From: Duganella sp. CF517
GTDB taxonomy: Bacteria > Pseudomonadota > Gammaproteobacteria > Burkholderiales > Burkholderiaceae_D
Reading direction: 5' to 3'
DNA: 64,000 bases
NCBI RefSeq assembly: GCF_900110275.1
Contig: NZ_FODC01000008.1
Span: forward strand, 248,001 to 312,000
Positions 46,345 through 55,292 of the stretch are shown piece by piece. Positions within the stretch are counted from its first letter, which is position 1. Every line of letters begins with the position of its first letter. The translations under genes were made by a program, and so were the position numbers. The notes beneath the pieces are model-generated. The model saw only the letters and a list, made by a program, of their open reading frames with translations. It had not been told where the DNA came from and did not search any database.

Positions 46345-48123
46345 TTGAAAAACGCTTTTGCCATTGTAACCCTCTCTGCCTTGCTGTCGGCGTGCGCCAT
46401 GGCGCCGCAAAAACAGGCCGGGTCCGCCGCCGCGCCGGAGCCTGCCGCCCCCGACAGCGCCGCCGCCGCGGTGGAGGCGCCCGCGCCCGTCCCGGAAGTG
46501 CTGCCCAATAACGCGCTGACCGGCGACATGCTGTTCCGCATCACCAAGGCCGAGCTGGAATTCAAGCAGGGGCAGTGGCAGGGCGCCTACATCACGATGC
46601 TGTCGCTGGCCCAGCAAACCCGCGATCCGCGCCTGGCCCGCCGCGCCGCCGAGATGGCGCTGGCCGCCAAGCAGGGCCAGGAGGCGCTGGCGGCGATCCG
46701 CCTGTGGCGCGAACTGGCGCCCGATTCGGACGAGGCGACCCAGTACTTCCTCGGTTTCGCCGTCGTCAACGACGATCTGAGCGAGGCGGAAGCGATTTTC
46801 GCCCAGCGCCTGAAGGCGGCGCCGGCCGCCCAGCGCGGCATGGCGATGATGCAAATGCAGCAATTCATGCTGCGCGCCAAGGACAAGGCCGCCGCGTTCG
46901 CGCTGCAGCAGCGCGTGCTGGCGCCCTATGACGACATGCTCGAAAGCCACCTGATCCTGGCGCAGGGCGCGTTTGCCATCAACGACGCCGAGCGCGCCCG
47001 CGCCGAGGCGCAAAAAGCCCTGGCCATCAAGCCCGATTCCGAGCTGGCGGTGCTGACGATGGCGCAGGTCTCCGGCGACATCGACGCCGCCGGCAAGGTG
47101 TTGACCGAGTTTCTGGAGAAGTATCCGAAGGCGCGCGAAGTGCGCGCCGCCTACGCCCGCATCCTGGTCGACGCCAAGCAGCTGGAACCGGCCCGCCAGC
47201 AATTCCTGGCCTTGCTGAAGGACCAGCCCGACAACATCGCCACCCTGTACGCGCTGGGCGTGATGGCGATGCAGACCAACGATGTGCCCGAGGCGGAGAA
47301 GTACTTCACGCGCTTCATCACCGTCCTGGACGACCATCCCGACGACGAGCGCGACCCGGCCAAGGTGCTGATGATACTGTCGCAGATCGCCGAGCAGCGC
47401 GGCGACATCGACGCCGCCACCAAATGGCTGGAGAAGATCGAAGGCGACGATCCCAAGCTGTACCTGGCCGCGCGCATGAAAATGGCGACGCTGACGGCGC
47501 GCAAGGGCGACGTCGACGGCGCCCGCAAGCAGCTGGCCACGTTGACGCCGGCCGATCCCGCCGACCAGGCGCAGATCTTCCAGACCGACGCCCAGCTGCT
47601 GCGCGACGCCGGCGACACCCGCGCCGCCTACACGGTGCTGGAAAACGCCGTCAAACGCTACCCGGACAATCCGGACCTGCTGTACGACTTCGCGCTGGTG
47701 GCCGAAAAGCTGGGCAACGTGGACCTGATGGAAAAGGCGCTGCGCCAGGTGATGATCGCCGCGCCCGACAACCAGCACGCCTACAACGCGCTGGGCTATT
47801 CGCTGGCCGAGCGCAACGAGCGCCTGCCCGAAGCCTACGCGCTGGTCGACCAGGCGATGAAGATGGCGCCGGGCGATCCGTTCATCATGGACAGCATGGG
47901 GTGGGTGCAATTCCGCATGGGTAACCTGGACGAGGCGGAATCGCTGCTGCGCCGCGCCTACGCGCTGCGCGCCGATCCGGAGATCGCCGTGCACCTGGGC
48001 GAGGTGCTGTTCGTCAAGGGCGACGTCACCGGCGCGCAAAAGTTGTGGCAGGAAGCCAAAAGCAAGGACCCCAAGAACGACGCGCTCAAGAACACGCTGG
48101 CGCGCCTGAATCAAAACCTGTAA
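46345..48123 (+). CDS. TPR-repeat lipoprotein
   Basis: From the TTG at 46345 the product is a 592-residue lipoprotein: signal MKNAFAIVTLSALLSAC with lipobox LSAC, an Ala/Pro-rich linker, then helical tetratricopeptide repeats to the end (for example PDNQHAYNALGYSLAERN and PDIAVHLGEVLF-like units). The TTG is preferred because AGGA lies seven bases upstream and a proper signal peptide results; a TTG at 46291 adds 18 hydrophilic residues. It is followed 18 bp later by lolB and then ispE, a conserved betaproteobacterial order. It probably scaffolds protein contacts at the outer membrane; its partner is unknown. Confidence 0.86.
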   Translation: MKNAFAIVTLSALLSACAMAPQKQAGSAAAPEPAAPDSAAAAVEAPAPVPEVLPNNALTGDMLFRITKAELEFKQGQWQGAYITMLSLAQQTRDPRLARRAAEMALAAKQGQEALAAIRLWRELAPDSDEATQYFLGFAVVNDDLSEAEAIFAQRLKAAPAAQRGMAMMQMQQFMLRAKDKAAAFALQQRVLAPYDDMLESHLILAQGAFAINDAERARAEAQKALAIKPDSELAVLTMAQVSGDIDAAGKVLTEFLEKYPKAREVRAAYARILVDAKQLEPARQQFLALLKDQPDNIATLYALGVMAMQTNDVPEAEKYFTRFITVLDDHPDDERDPAKVLMILSQIAEQRGDIDAATKWLEKIEGDDPKLYLAARMKMATLTARKGDVDGARKQLATLTPADPADQAQIFQTDAQLLRDAGDTRAAYTVLENAVKRYPDNPDLLYDFALVAEKLGNVDLMEKALRQVMIAAPDNQHAYNALGYSLAERNERLPEAYALVDQAMKMAPGDPFIMDSMGWVQFRMGNLDEAESLLRRAYALRADPEIAVHLGEVLFVKGDVTGAQKLWQEAKSKDPKNDALKNTLARLNQNL

Positions 48124-48141
48124 CCACCAGAACAATCACCG

Positions 48142-48762
48142 ATGACGATTTCCACTTTCCGCCGCGCGGCGAACACGCTGGCACTGGCCGGCGCGCTGGC
48201 CGTGCTGGCCGGCTGCGCCACCACCTCGGCGCCGCGCTCGACCAGCGCCGTCGCGCCGTACCGCGACACCCTCGACCTGAACGGCCGCATCGCCGTCAAT
48301 TACAGCCGGGACGGCAAGCAGGAGTCGCTGAGCGGCAGGTTCACCTGGCGCCAGACGGCCGCCAACACCGACGTCAGCCTGATCTCGCCGACCGGGCAAA
48401 CGGTCGCCGTCATCACCGTCACGCCGACCTCGGCAACGTTGAAGCGCAGCGGCGAGCCGACCCGCACCGCCTCCGACCTCGACAGCCTGACCCGCCAGAC
48501 GCTGGGCTGGACCCTGCCGGTGTCCGGCCTGCGCGACTGGCTGCAGGGCTACGCCGTCGCCGCCGACGGCAGCCGCTTCACCGCCTCGCCGGCCAGCGAC
48601 ACCGTGGTCACCCGCGACGGCTGGAAGCTCGACTACCTGTCGTGGCAGGATGAATCGGCGGCCGTGCCGCAACCGAAACGCATCGACGTCACCCGCATCG
48701 CGCTCGGCCAGCAGGTCGACGACATGTCGATCCGCATCGTCATCGACCCCGTTGCCCAATAA
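48142..48762 (+). CDS. lolB: Outer-membrane lipoprotein receptor LolB
   Basis: Accepts lipoproteins from LolA and inserts them into the outer membrane. 206 residues. The signal peptide ends with lipobox LAGC (about residue 25), and an unclosed beta-barrel of the LolA/LolB fold follows, with the LNGRIAVNYSRDGKQESLSGRFTW strand pair typical of LolB. It is next to ispE, the standard neighbour of lolB in proteobacteria, with 16 bp between them. Confidence 0.93.
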   Translation: MTISTFRRAANTLALAGALAVLAGCATTSAPRSTSAVAPYRDTLDLNGRIAVNYSRDGKQESLSGRFTWRQTAANTDVSLISPTGQTVAVITVTPTSATLKRSGEPTRTASDLDSLTRQTLGWTLPVSGLRDWLQGYAVAADGSRFTASPASDTVVTRDGWKLDYLSWQDESAAVPQPKRIDVTRIALGQQVDDMSIRIVIDPVAQ

Positions 48763-48778
48763 CCTTTACGCTATTTCG

Positions 48779-49657
48779 ATGACCAGTCTGAAGAATTGCC
48801 CGGCGCCGGCCAAACTGAACCTTTTCCTGCACGTCAATGGCCGCCGCGCCGACGGCTACCATTTGCTGCAAACGGTGTTCCAGCTGGTCGACCACGGCGA
48901 CACCCTGCATTTCACCTTGCGTGACGACGCCGCGCTGCGCCGCGTGACGGCGATCGACGGCGTGCCGGAGGAGGGCGACCTGATCATCCGCGCCGCCAGG
49001 CTGCTGCAGGCCGAAGTGCTGCGCCGCACCGGCGCCTTGCCGCGCGGCGTCGATATCGCCATCGACAAGATCCTGCCGATGGGCGGCGGCCTGGGCGGCG
49101 GCTCGTCGGACGCGGCCACCACCCTGATGGTGTTGAACCATTTGTGGCAAGCCGGTCTAAGCAAGCAGGAGTTGATGGCGCTGGGCCTGCCGCTGGGCGC
49201 GGACATCCCGTTCTTCATCTTCGGCGAAACCGCGTTCGCCGAGGGCGTGGGCGAGGCGCTGCAGCCGGTGAAAGCGCCCGATTGTTGGTATGTCGTCATC
49301 GAACCCGGGGTCGCGGTGCCCACGGCGGCAATTTTTTGCTCGGAACATTTGACAAGGAACACAGCGCCCGTCATAATAACGGACTTTTCCAGCTACCACG
49401 AAAATCAAACTGATTTGAAGGGGTACGGAAGGAACGATTTACAGCAAGTGGCAACGAGTTTGTTCCCGCCGGTAGCAGAGGCGATAGCATGGCTTGGCGC
49501 TCACGGTGATGCCAGGATGACTGGTTCCGGTGCTTGTGTATTTTGTGCAGTGGCAACCCAGGCCGAAGCCGACGCGGTACTTCAACAAGTACCCGCCAAG
49601 TGGAAAGCATGGAAGGCCGAAGCGCTGATACGGCATCCACTCACTAAAATGTTGTAG
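48779..49657 (+). CDS. ispE: 4-diphosphocytidyl-2-C-methyl-D-erythritol kinase IspE
   Basis: GHMP-family kinase of the MEP isoprenoid pathway, phosphorylating CDP-methylerythritol. 292 residues. The ATG at 48779 gives MTSLKNCPAPAKLNLFLHV, the expected N-terminus with the substrate-binding PAKLNL motif. The ATP loop LPMGGGLGGGSSDAA and the C-terminal MTGSGACVF motif are present. Base composition drops noticeably in the last 300 bp (49340-49650), where codon use is less GC-rich than in the first two thirds. tRNA-Gln and prs follow, as in E. coli-like lolB-ispE-prs order. Confidence 0.96.
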   Translation: MTSLKNCPAPAKLNLFLHVNGRRADGYHLLQTVFQLVDHGDTLHFTLRDDAALRRVTAIDGVPEEGDLIIRAARLLQAEVLRRTGALPRGVDIAIDKILPMGGGLGGGSSDAATTLMVLNHLWQAGLSKQELMALGLPLGADIPFFIFGETAFAEGVGEALQPVKAPDCWYVVIEPGVAVPTAAIFCSEHLTRNTAPVIITDFSSYHENQTDLKGYGRNDLQQVATSLFPPVAEAIAWLGAHGDARMTGSGACVFCAVATQAEADAVLQQVPAKWKAWKAEALIRHPLTKML

Positions 49658-49673
49658 TCGGGTAAAAAAAGAT

Positions 49674-49702
49674 TTGGCTTGGCGTGAAATTGGCGATAAA
49701 AT
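49674..49702 (+). promoter_or_regulatory. sigma70 promoter for tRNA-Gln
   Basis: TTGGCT (49674-49679), a 17-nt spacer and TAAAAT (49697-49702). Transcription would start near 49709, about 28 bases before the mature tRNA 5' end. Confidence 0.6.
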
Positions 49703-49736
49703 ACTCGCCGTTGTAGCGACAAGCAGTCAGTTGCGT

Positions 49737-49813
49737 AGGGGAATCGCCAAGCTGGTTAAGGCACTGGATTTTGATTCCAGCATACCAAGGTTCGAATCCT
49801 TGTTCCCCTGCCA
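49737..49813 (+). tRNA. tRNA-Gln (anticodon UUG)
   Basis: 77 nt with encoded CCA. The acceptor stem AGGGGAA (49737-49743) pairs with TTCCCCT (49803-49809), with discriminator G at 49810 and CCA at 49811-49813. The anticodon stem CTGGA/TCCAG encloses the loop TTTTGAT, giving anticodon TTG for CAA. The T arm has the invariant GGTTCGAATCC. Confidence 0.97.
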
Positions 49814-49961
49814 TTCGTTTTCCTTGCGACACCGTCGAGGCACTAGTCTCCGGCCAAGGCAAGCATCAATGTCCGCGCCAGGCGCGGATCATTCTGAGTA
49901 CAGCGCCACGCGGCTTCCGCTGGCGACATCAAAAATTTCATCGACTATCTCTGGGACTCCC

Positions 49962-50912
49962 ATGGCTTACGAAAACCTGATGGTTTTTACCGGCAACGCT
50001 AATCCTGCGTTGGCAGAAGGAGTCGCAAAAAATCTCGGCATTCCACTCGGCAAGGCAAACGTTTCGAAATTCTCGGACGGCGAAGTGATGGTCGAGATTA
50101 ACGAGAACGTTCGCGGTAAAGACGTTTTCGTTCTGCAATCGACTTGCGCACCAACCAACGACAGCCTGATGGAGTTGATCCTGATGGTCGACGCGTTGAA
50201 ACGCGCCTCGGCAGGCCGCATCACCGCCGCCATCCCTTACTTCGGTTACGCCCGCCAAGACCGCCGCCCGCGTTCGGCGCGTGTCGCGATCTCGGCCAAA
50301 GTCGTGGCCAACATGCTGGAAAGCGCCGGCGTCGAGCGCGTCCTGATCATGGACCTGCACGCGGACCAGATCCAGGGCTTCTTCGATATCCCGGTCGACA
50401 ATATTTACGCTTCGCCTATCCTGCTGAGCGATCTGCAGAAAAAGAACTACCAGGACCTGCTGGTGGTGTCGCCGGACGTCGGCGGCGTGGTGCGCGCGCG
50501 CGCGCTGGCCAAACGCCTGGGCTGCGACCTGGCCATCATCGACAAGCGCCGTCCGAAAGCCAACGTCTCCGAAGTGATGAACATCATCGGTGAAGTCGAA
50601 GGCCGCAACTGCGTCATCATGGATGACATGGTCGATACCGCCGGTACGCTGGTCAAGGCGGCCGAAGTGCTGAAAGAGCGCGGCGCCACCAAGGTGGTCG
50701 CGTATTGCACCCACGCGGTCCTGTCGGGCCCCGCGATCGAGCGCATCGCCAATTCGTCGCTGGACGAGCTGGTCGTGACCGACACGATTCCGCTGTCCGA
50801 CGCGGCCCGCGCCTGCGGCAAGATCCGCCAGCTGACCTGCGCGCCATTGCTGGCCGAAACGTTCAAACGCATCATCAAGGGCGATTCCGTGATCTCCCTG
50901 TTTATCGACTGA
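49962..50912 (+). CDS. prs: Ribose-phosphate pyrophosphokinase (PRPP synthetase)
   Basis: Makes phosphoribosyl pyrophosphate from ribose 5-phosphate and ATP for purine, pyrimidine, NAD, His and Trp synthesis. 316 residues. The catalytic flexible loop with DKRRPKAN and the PRPP-binding loop DDMVDTAGT are intact; the ATP-site motif RQDRRPRSARVAIS is also seen. The start at 49962 (MAYENLMVFTGNANP) is family-typical; the frame extends upstream through the tRNA without meaning. It lies 148 bp after tRNA-Gln and may share its transcript. rplY and pth follow. Confidence 0.97.
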   Translation: MAYENLMVFTGNANPALAEGVAKNLGIPLGKANVSKFSDGEVMVEINENVRGKDVFVLQSTCAPTNDSLMELILMVDALKRASAGRITAAIPYFGYARQDRRPRSARVAISAKVVANMLESAGVERVLIMDLHADQIQGFFDIPVDNIYASPILLSDLQKKNYQDLLVVSPDVGGVVRARALAKRLGCDLAIIDKRRPKANVSEVMNIIGEVEGRNCVIMDDMVDTAGTLVKAAEVLKERGATKVVAYCTHAVLSGPAIERIANSSLDELVVTDTIPLSDAARACGKIRQLTCAPLLAETFKRIIKGDSVISLFID

Positions 50913-50950
50913 TCGATAAGCAAGCGATCGACGACGCTACGGTTTTTTAG

Positions 50951-51018
50951 CGGCGCGCGTGGCGAATATGCCCCGCGCGCCGTTGTACTTCCCGGTTTCA
51001 TGAGCGCAGTCAGCTCAT
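50951..51018 (+). other. prs-rplY intergenic hairpins
   Basis: Two inverted repeats lie here: CGGCGCGCG (50951-50959) with CGCGCGCCG (50974-50982), and ATGAGC (51000-51005) with GCTCAT (51013-51018) followed by TTT. Neither has a convincing T run. They may end prs transcription partially or form the rplY leader. Confidence 0.35.
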
Positions 51019-51087
51019 TTTCGAAGCACCCTGGTCGCGGGGGCTTCATAACACGAGGCGCGAGCCTTGTTATTTTTGGAGTTACAC

Positions 51088-51723
51088 ATGAAAGTTGTTG
51101 CATTCAAACGCGAATTGCAAGGTTCCGGAGCGAGCCGCCGCCTGCGCAATTCGGGCCAAACCCCAGGCATCATCTACGGCGGTACCGAAGCGCCAGTGAC
51201 CATCTCGCTGGACCACAACGCGCTGTACCACGCGCTGAAAAAAGAAGCCTTCCACTCGTCGATCCTGGATCTGGAAATCGACGGCAAGACCCAGCAAGTG
51301 CTGCTGCGCGACTTCCAAGTCCACGCGTTCAAGCAACTGGTTCTGCACGCTGACTTCCAGCGCGTCGATGCCGGCAAGAAAGTGCACATGAAAGTCGCAC
51401 TGCACTTCGCCAACGCCGAAGTCTCGCCAGCGGTCAAGCTGCACGGCGCCACCATCAGCCACGTCGCCAACGAAATCGAAGTGTCGTGCCTGCCGAAAGA
51501 CCTGCCAGAGTTCATCACCGTCGACCTGACCAACATCGACGTCGGCAACTCGCTGCACATCGACGAACTGACCCTGCCAGCAGGTGTTACCGCTGTTGCC
51601 GCCGGCACCAACCTGACCATCGCCACCGCTTCGGTGCCGCCAGGTCACGTGTCGGCCGAAGCTGACGCCGCTGAAGCCGCTCCAGCAGCCGATGCCAAGC
51701 CAGCCGCCAAAGCCAAGAAGTAA
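51088..51723 (+). CDS. rplY: 50S ribosomal protein L25 (CTC/TL5 long form)
   Basis: Binds 5S rRNA on the large ribosomal subunit. 211 residues, the long form with the N-terminal L25 domain (MKVVAFKRELQGSGASRRLR, then TPGIIYGG) and a C-terminal TL5/CTC beta-domain; the end is an Ala/Lys-rich tail (PAADAKPAAKAKK). The ATG at 51088 is preceded by TTGGAG. Codon use differs from neighbours (frequent CCA and GAA), as expected for a highly expressed ribosomal gene. The prs-rplY-pth order is standard for betaproteobacteria. A strong terminator follows. Confidence 0.97.
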   Translation: MKVVAFKRELQGSGASRRLRNSGQTPGIIYGGTEAPVTISLDHNALYHALKKEAFHSSILDLEIDGKTQQVLLRDFQVHAFKQLVLHADFQRVDAGKKVHMKVALHFANAEVSPAVKLHGATISHVANEIEVSCLPKDLPEFITVDLTNIDVGNSLHIDELTLPAGVTAVAAGTNLTIATASVPPGHVSAEADAAEAAPAADAKPAAKAKK

Positions 51724-51758
51724 TATTGAACGCCGCAGCGATGCGGCGGCAATGAAGG

Positions 51759-51794
51759 ACCCCCGCTAGCCCAAGGCCGTCGGGGGTTTTTTTT
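51759..51794 (+). terminator. Rho-independent terminator after rplY
   Basis: Stem ACCCCCG (51759-51765) with CGGGGGT (51781-51787), a 15-nt loop, and eight T residues at 51787-51794. Confidence 0.93.
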
Positions 51795-51834
51795 CGTTTG
51801 ACCGATAATATCGTTTTCCTTGATTGAGCATCCC

Positions 51835-52416
51835 ATGCCCATACGCCTCATCGTCGGCCTCGGCAATCCCGGCGCCGAATACGAACAAACCCGCCACAAT
51901 GCCGGCTTCTGGCTGGTCGACAACCTCGCCAACGACGTCGGCGCGCGCCTGCAGCGCGAGACCAAGTACAACGCGCTGATGGCCAAGGCTTCGATCGCCG
52001 GGCGCGAGGTGTACCTGCTGGAACCGCAGACGTATATGAACCGCTCCGGGCAATCGGTCGGCGGCTTGTGCCGCTTTTTCAAGATCAATCCGGACGAGGT
52101 GCTGGTGGTGCACGACGAGCTCGACCTGATGCCCGGCATCGCGCGGCTGAAGAAGGGCGGCTCGTCGGGCGGCCACAACGGCCTCAAGGACATCACCGCC
52201 GCGCTCGGCACGCAGGACTATTGGCGGCTGCGCCTGGGCATCGGCCATCCGCGCACGCTCAGCCTGCAACAGCAGGTGGCCGACTTCGTGCTGCACCGGC
52301 CGCGCCGCGAAGACCAGGACCTGATCGAGCAGGCCATCGACAAATCGCTGCTGGTGATGCCGTCCATCGTCGAAGGCAAGTTCGAGGCCGCCACGATGAA
52401 ACTGCATACGGTCTGA
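51835..52416 (+). CDS. pth: Peptidyl-tRNA hydrolase
   Basis: Releases tRNA from prematurely dropped peptidyl-tRNA. 193 residues. The conserved N-terminus MPIRLIVGLGNPGAEYEQTRHNAGF contains the catalytic His21; Asn and Asp of the active site are in TYMNRSGQSV and VVHDELDLMPG, and the GGSSGGHNGLKDI motif is present. The ATG at 51835 is preferred to an in-frame TTG five codons earlier. It follows the rplY terminator. Confidence 0.97.
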   Translation: MPIRLIVGLGNPGAEYEQTRHNAGFWLVDNLANDVGARLQRETKYNALMAKASIAGREVYLLEPQTYMNRSGQSVGGLCRFFKINPDEVLVVHDELDLMPGIARLKKGGSSGGHNGLKDITAALGTQDYWRLRLGIGHPRTLSLQQQVADFVLHRPRREDQDLIEQAIDKSLLVMPSIVEGKFEAATMKLHTV

Positions 52417-52475
52417 CGCCGGCGTGTCGATGGTATGCTGAGGGAATTATTTTCCTCAAACTAAGGACACCATCA

Positions 52476-53786
52476 ATGAAGCGCTTGCCGATCGCCGCAC
52501 TCGTAACATCTTTATTGTTGGCCGCTGCTCAAACGCCGGCCCAGGCGCAGGACGGCGGCGCCGTCGCCAGGCAGATCGACGGCATGTATCCCAAGCTCGA
52601 CGTCATCTACAAGGACTTGCACGCGCATCCCGAAGTGGCCTTCCAGGAAGTGCGCACGGCCGCCAAGCTGGCCGCCGAGATGCGCGCCATCGGCTTCGAC
52701 GTCACCGAGAAGGTCGGCAAGACCGGCATCGTCGCCCTCTACAAGAACGGCGCCGGCCCGACGGTGCTGGTGCGCACCGAGATGGACGGGCTGCCGATGG
52801 AGGAAAAATCCGGCTTCCCATATTCCAGCAAGGCCCATGCGACCCTGGACGGCAAGGACACGATGGTGGCCCATAGCTGCGGCCACGACGTCCACATGAC
52901 GGCCTGGCTGGGCGCCGCGCGCACCCTGGTGGCGATGAAATCGCAATGGAAGGGCACGTTGATGTTCATCGGCCAGCCGGCCGAGGAGATCGTCGCCGGC
53001 GCCAAGGCCATGCTCGACGACGGCCTGTTCAAGCGCTTCCCGAAACCGGACTACGCCTTCGCCTTGCACTCGTGGCCGCTGGCCTATGGCACCATCGGCT
53101 ACAACAGCGGCCCGGTGTCGTCGAACTCGGACGCCATCGAGATCACCTTCAAGGGGCGCGGCGGCCACGGCTCGGCGCCGGACAAGGCGCTCGACCCGAT
53201 CACCATCGCCGCCCGCTTCGTGGTCGACGTGCAAACCGTCATCAGCCGCGAGAAAGATCCGAAGGAATTCGGCGTGGTGACGATCGGCGCCATCAACGGC
53301 GGCAGCGTCGGCAACATCATCCCCGACTCGGTCAAGGTGCGCGGCACCATCCGCACCTACAACCCGCAAGTGCGCGCCAAGATCCTGGCCGGCGTGCGGC
53401 GCGTGGCCAACGCCTCGGCGGCGATGGCCGACGCGCCCGCGCCCGACGTCGAGCTGATCACCGGGGGCGCGGCCATCGTCAACAACGACGCGCTGGTGAC
53501 GCGCACCGAGGGCGTGCTCAAGCAAGCCTTCGGCGACGCCAACGTCGCCCGCATGCCGGCCATGACGGCCAGCGAGGATTTCTCGGTCTACGCCAACGAA
53601 GGGATACCGTCGATGTTCTTCTTCACCGGCGTCTACGATCCGAAGGCGGTGGCCGAGGCCGACAAGCCAGGCGGCAAGCCGATCGCCTTCAACCACTCGC
53701 CGTACTACGCGCCGGTGCCGGAGCCGTCGATCAAGACGGCGGCGCAGGCGATGACGCTGGCGGTGCTGAATGTGCTGTCCAAATAA
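52476..53786 (+). CDS. M20-family amidohydrolase, exported
   Basis: 436 residues, with a Sec signal peptide (about residues 1-24, ending QAQ). The M20D metallopeptidase fold follows, as in IAA-amino acid hydrolases and hippurate hydrolases: metal ligands in SCGHDVHMT and QPAEE, a dimerisation domain in the middle (FKGRGGHGSAPDKALDPI) and a late ligand His in FNHSPYYA. It probably hydrolyses N-acyl amino acids or small peptides in the periplasm. AAGGA lies eight bases before the ATG. It stands alone between pth and the convergent DUF3999 gene. Confidence 0.9.
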   Translation: MKRLPIAALVTSLLLAAAQTPAQAQDGGAVARQIDGMYPKLDVIYKDLHAHPEVAFQEVRTAAKLAAEMRAIGFDVTEKVGKTGIVALYKNGAGPTVLVRTEMDGLPMEEKSGFPYSSKAHATLDGKDTMVAHSCGHDVHMTAWLGAARTLVAMKSQWKGTLMFIGQPAEEIVAGAKAMLDDGLFKRFPKPDYAFALHSWPLAYGTIGYNSGPVSSNSDAIEITFKGRGGHGSAPDKALDPITIAARFVVDVQTVISREKDPKEFGVVTIGAINGGSVGNIIPDSVKVRGTIRTYNPQVRAKILAGVRRVANASAAMADAPAPDVELITGGAAIVNNDALVTRTEGVLKQAFGDANVARMPAMTASEDFSVYANEGIPSMFFFTGVYDPKAVAEADKPGGKPIAFNHSPYYAPVPEPSIKTAAQAMTLAVLNVLSK

Positions 53787-53861
53787 CCCGCATCGGTCCG
53801 CTTGCACGCCGGGCCGATGACGGCGTCGCGCCTCATCCGCCCGGCGCTTCAGGTCGACGCT

Positions 53862-55292
53862 TCAGGTCGCGGATTTGGGTTGCAGCAAGCGCCACACCAT
53901 GAAGGCCAACACCCCGACCCCCAGCAGTAACACTCCCCACAGCAACAGCAGGCGCCGCTGCGCGGCGGAAGCCGCCGCCAGCGCGGCCGCGTCGGCGTTG
54001 GCGGCGGCGCCCTGCTGCGCCGTGGCCGGACCGGCGGTCGCGCGCTCCAGTGTTTGCAATTCGCTGTCGGCGAAGCCCGGCGCCACCTGGTCGACCGGGC
54101 GCGCCGCCGCCGCGGCGCGCTCGCGGCCTACCGCCAACGTATAGGGCGCGTTGCCGCTGCCGAGGAAGATCAGCGTGGCCGGTTGCCACTCCACCCGCAG
54201 CGCCGGTTGGACGCTGGCGGGCGCCGCCGTGCGCAGCACCCATAGCGGCGCATGCCGCGGCGCGACGTCGAGGTCGCCCGAGGCGCGCGCCTGCCCGCCC
54301 TGGGCGATGCGGTAGAACGTGGTGGCGACGACCGGCTCGAAGCGGCGCTGCGGCGCCGCCCCGGCCTGGCGCGCCGGCGCCGCGCGATATACGCCCACGG
54401 TGGCCGGCAGCACCACGTTGGTTTCGGCAAACTGCAATCCCACCTTGACCGGCGCCACCGCCAGCGGCATCTTGTACACCAGGTCGCCGGGCTGATCGCC
54501 GGCTGCCGGTTGCAGCACCAGTCGTTCCCCCGGCGGCGCGACGTCGGTGCGCACCGGCTGCTCGGCCGTGACGGCGGCGAACTGCAGCGGCGTGCCGCTG
54601 CGCCAGGTCAGGCGCGCGTAGCGGAAGGTGCGGGCGTCGAAATCGAGGCGGTCGTTGGCCAGCGTCTGCGCGTCCTGGTTGACCAGCCAGTTCAGCTCGG
54701 CGGCGCCGACCGTGTCCCAGCGCTTCATGTCGTCGCTGGTTTCCAGCCAGACCTGGGCGCTGTAGTCGCGCCGGTCCGGCGGCAACGTGAAGCGCAGCGC
54801 ATTGACCGGCGGCGTCTTGCCGCCGGCGGCCGGCTTGCCCAGATCGAGGATCAGCGCCTTCAGGCGCGCCGGGCCGGCGCTGTCGGCGCCGCGTTCCGGG
54901 CGCACTTTCACCGACAGCAGGCGGCCGTCGGGCGCCGTGCTGACGTCGAGATCGAGTTGCGAGGCGGCGCTATCGGCCCCGCCGGCGCCCGTCAGCGGAA
55001 ACACCGTCAGCGGCAGGTCCTTGTGGCCGATGCTGGTTTCGATGTCCGGCGCGCGCAACGCGAACGGTTGCGGCACGCCCCTGGCGTCGAACACGCGCAC
55101 GTCGTCGAGCAGCGGCGTGCGCGCGTGCAGATAGACGTCGCGCGGCAGGCGCACCTGCAGCACGCCCTGCTTTGCGCCGGCCGACAGCGGCAACAGGTGC
55201 GTGTAATCCTTCGGCGCGTCGCTGTCGGCGGCGCTGGCCGGCAGGGCCGCGGCCGACAAGCCCAACGCGGCGGCGATCAATAATGTTTTCAT
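53862..55292 (-). CDS. DUF3999 family membrane-anchored protein
   Basis: 476 residues. The Sec signal peptide ends ASA at about residue 22 and is followed by a long beta-rich periplasmic region (for example DYTHLLPLSAGAKQGVLQVRLP at the start of the mature part). A single membrane segment lies near the C-terminus (LLLLWGVLLLGVGVLAFMVWRLL). This architecture and sequence fit DUF3999. Its ATG overlaps the stop of the DUF2339 gene by four bases, and the two families recur together, so they likely form a membrane complex. The function is unknown. The frame runs open far upstream, but that part is only a shadow of the neighbour. Confidence 0.83.
   Translation of the reverse strand: MKTLLIAAALGLSAAALPASAADSDAPKDYTHLLPLSAGAKQGVLQVRLPRDVYLHARTPLLDDVRVFDARGVPQPFALRAPDIETSIGHKDLPLTVFPLTGAGGADSAASQLDLDVSTAPDGRLLSVKVRPERGADSAGPARLKALILDLGKPAAGGKTPPVNALRFTLPPDRRDYSAQVWLETSDDMKRWDTVGAAELNWLVNQDAQTLANDRLDFDARTFRYARLTWRSGTPLQFAAVTAEQPVRTDVAPPGERLVLQPAAGDQPGDLVYKMPLAVAPVKVGLQFAETNVVLPATVGVYRAAPARQAGAAPQRRFEPVVATTFYRIAQGGQARASGDLDVAPRHAPLWVLRTAAPASVQPALRVEWQPATLIFLGSGNAPYTLAVGRERAAAAARPVDQVAPGFADSELQTLERATAGPATAQQGAAANADAAALAAASAAQRRLLLLWGVLLLGVGVLAFMVWRLLQPKSAT

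Noticed and set aside
50951..50982. Strong terminator after prs
   Set aside because: The GC-rich stem has no T run (TTGTACTT follows), so it is kept only as a hairpin of unclear role.
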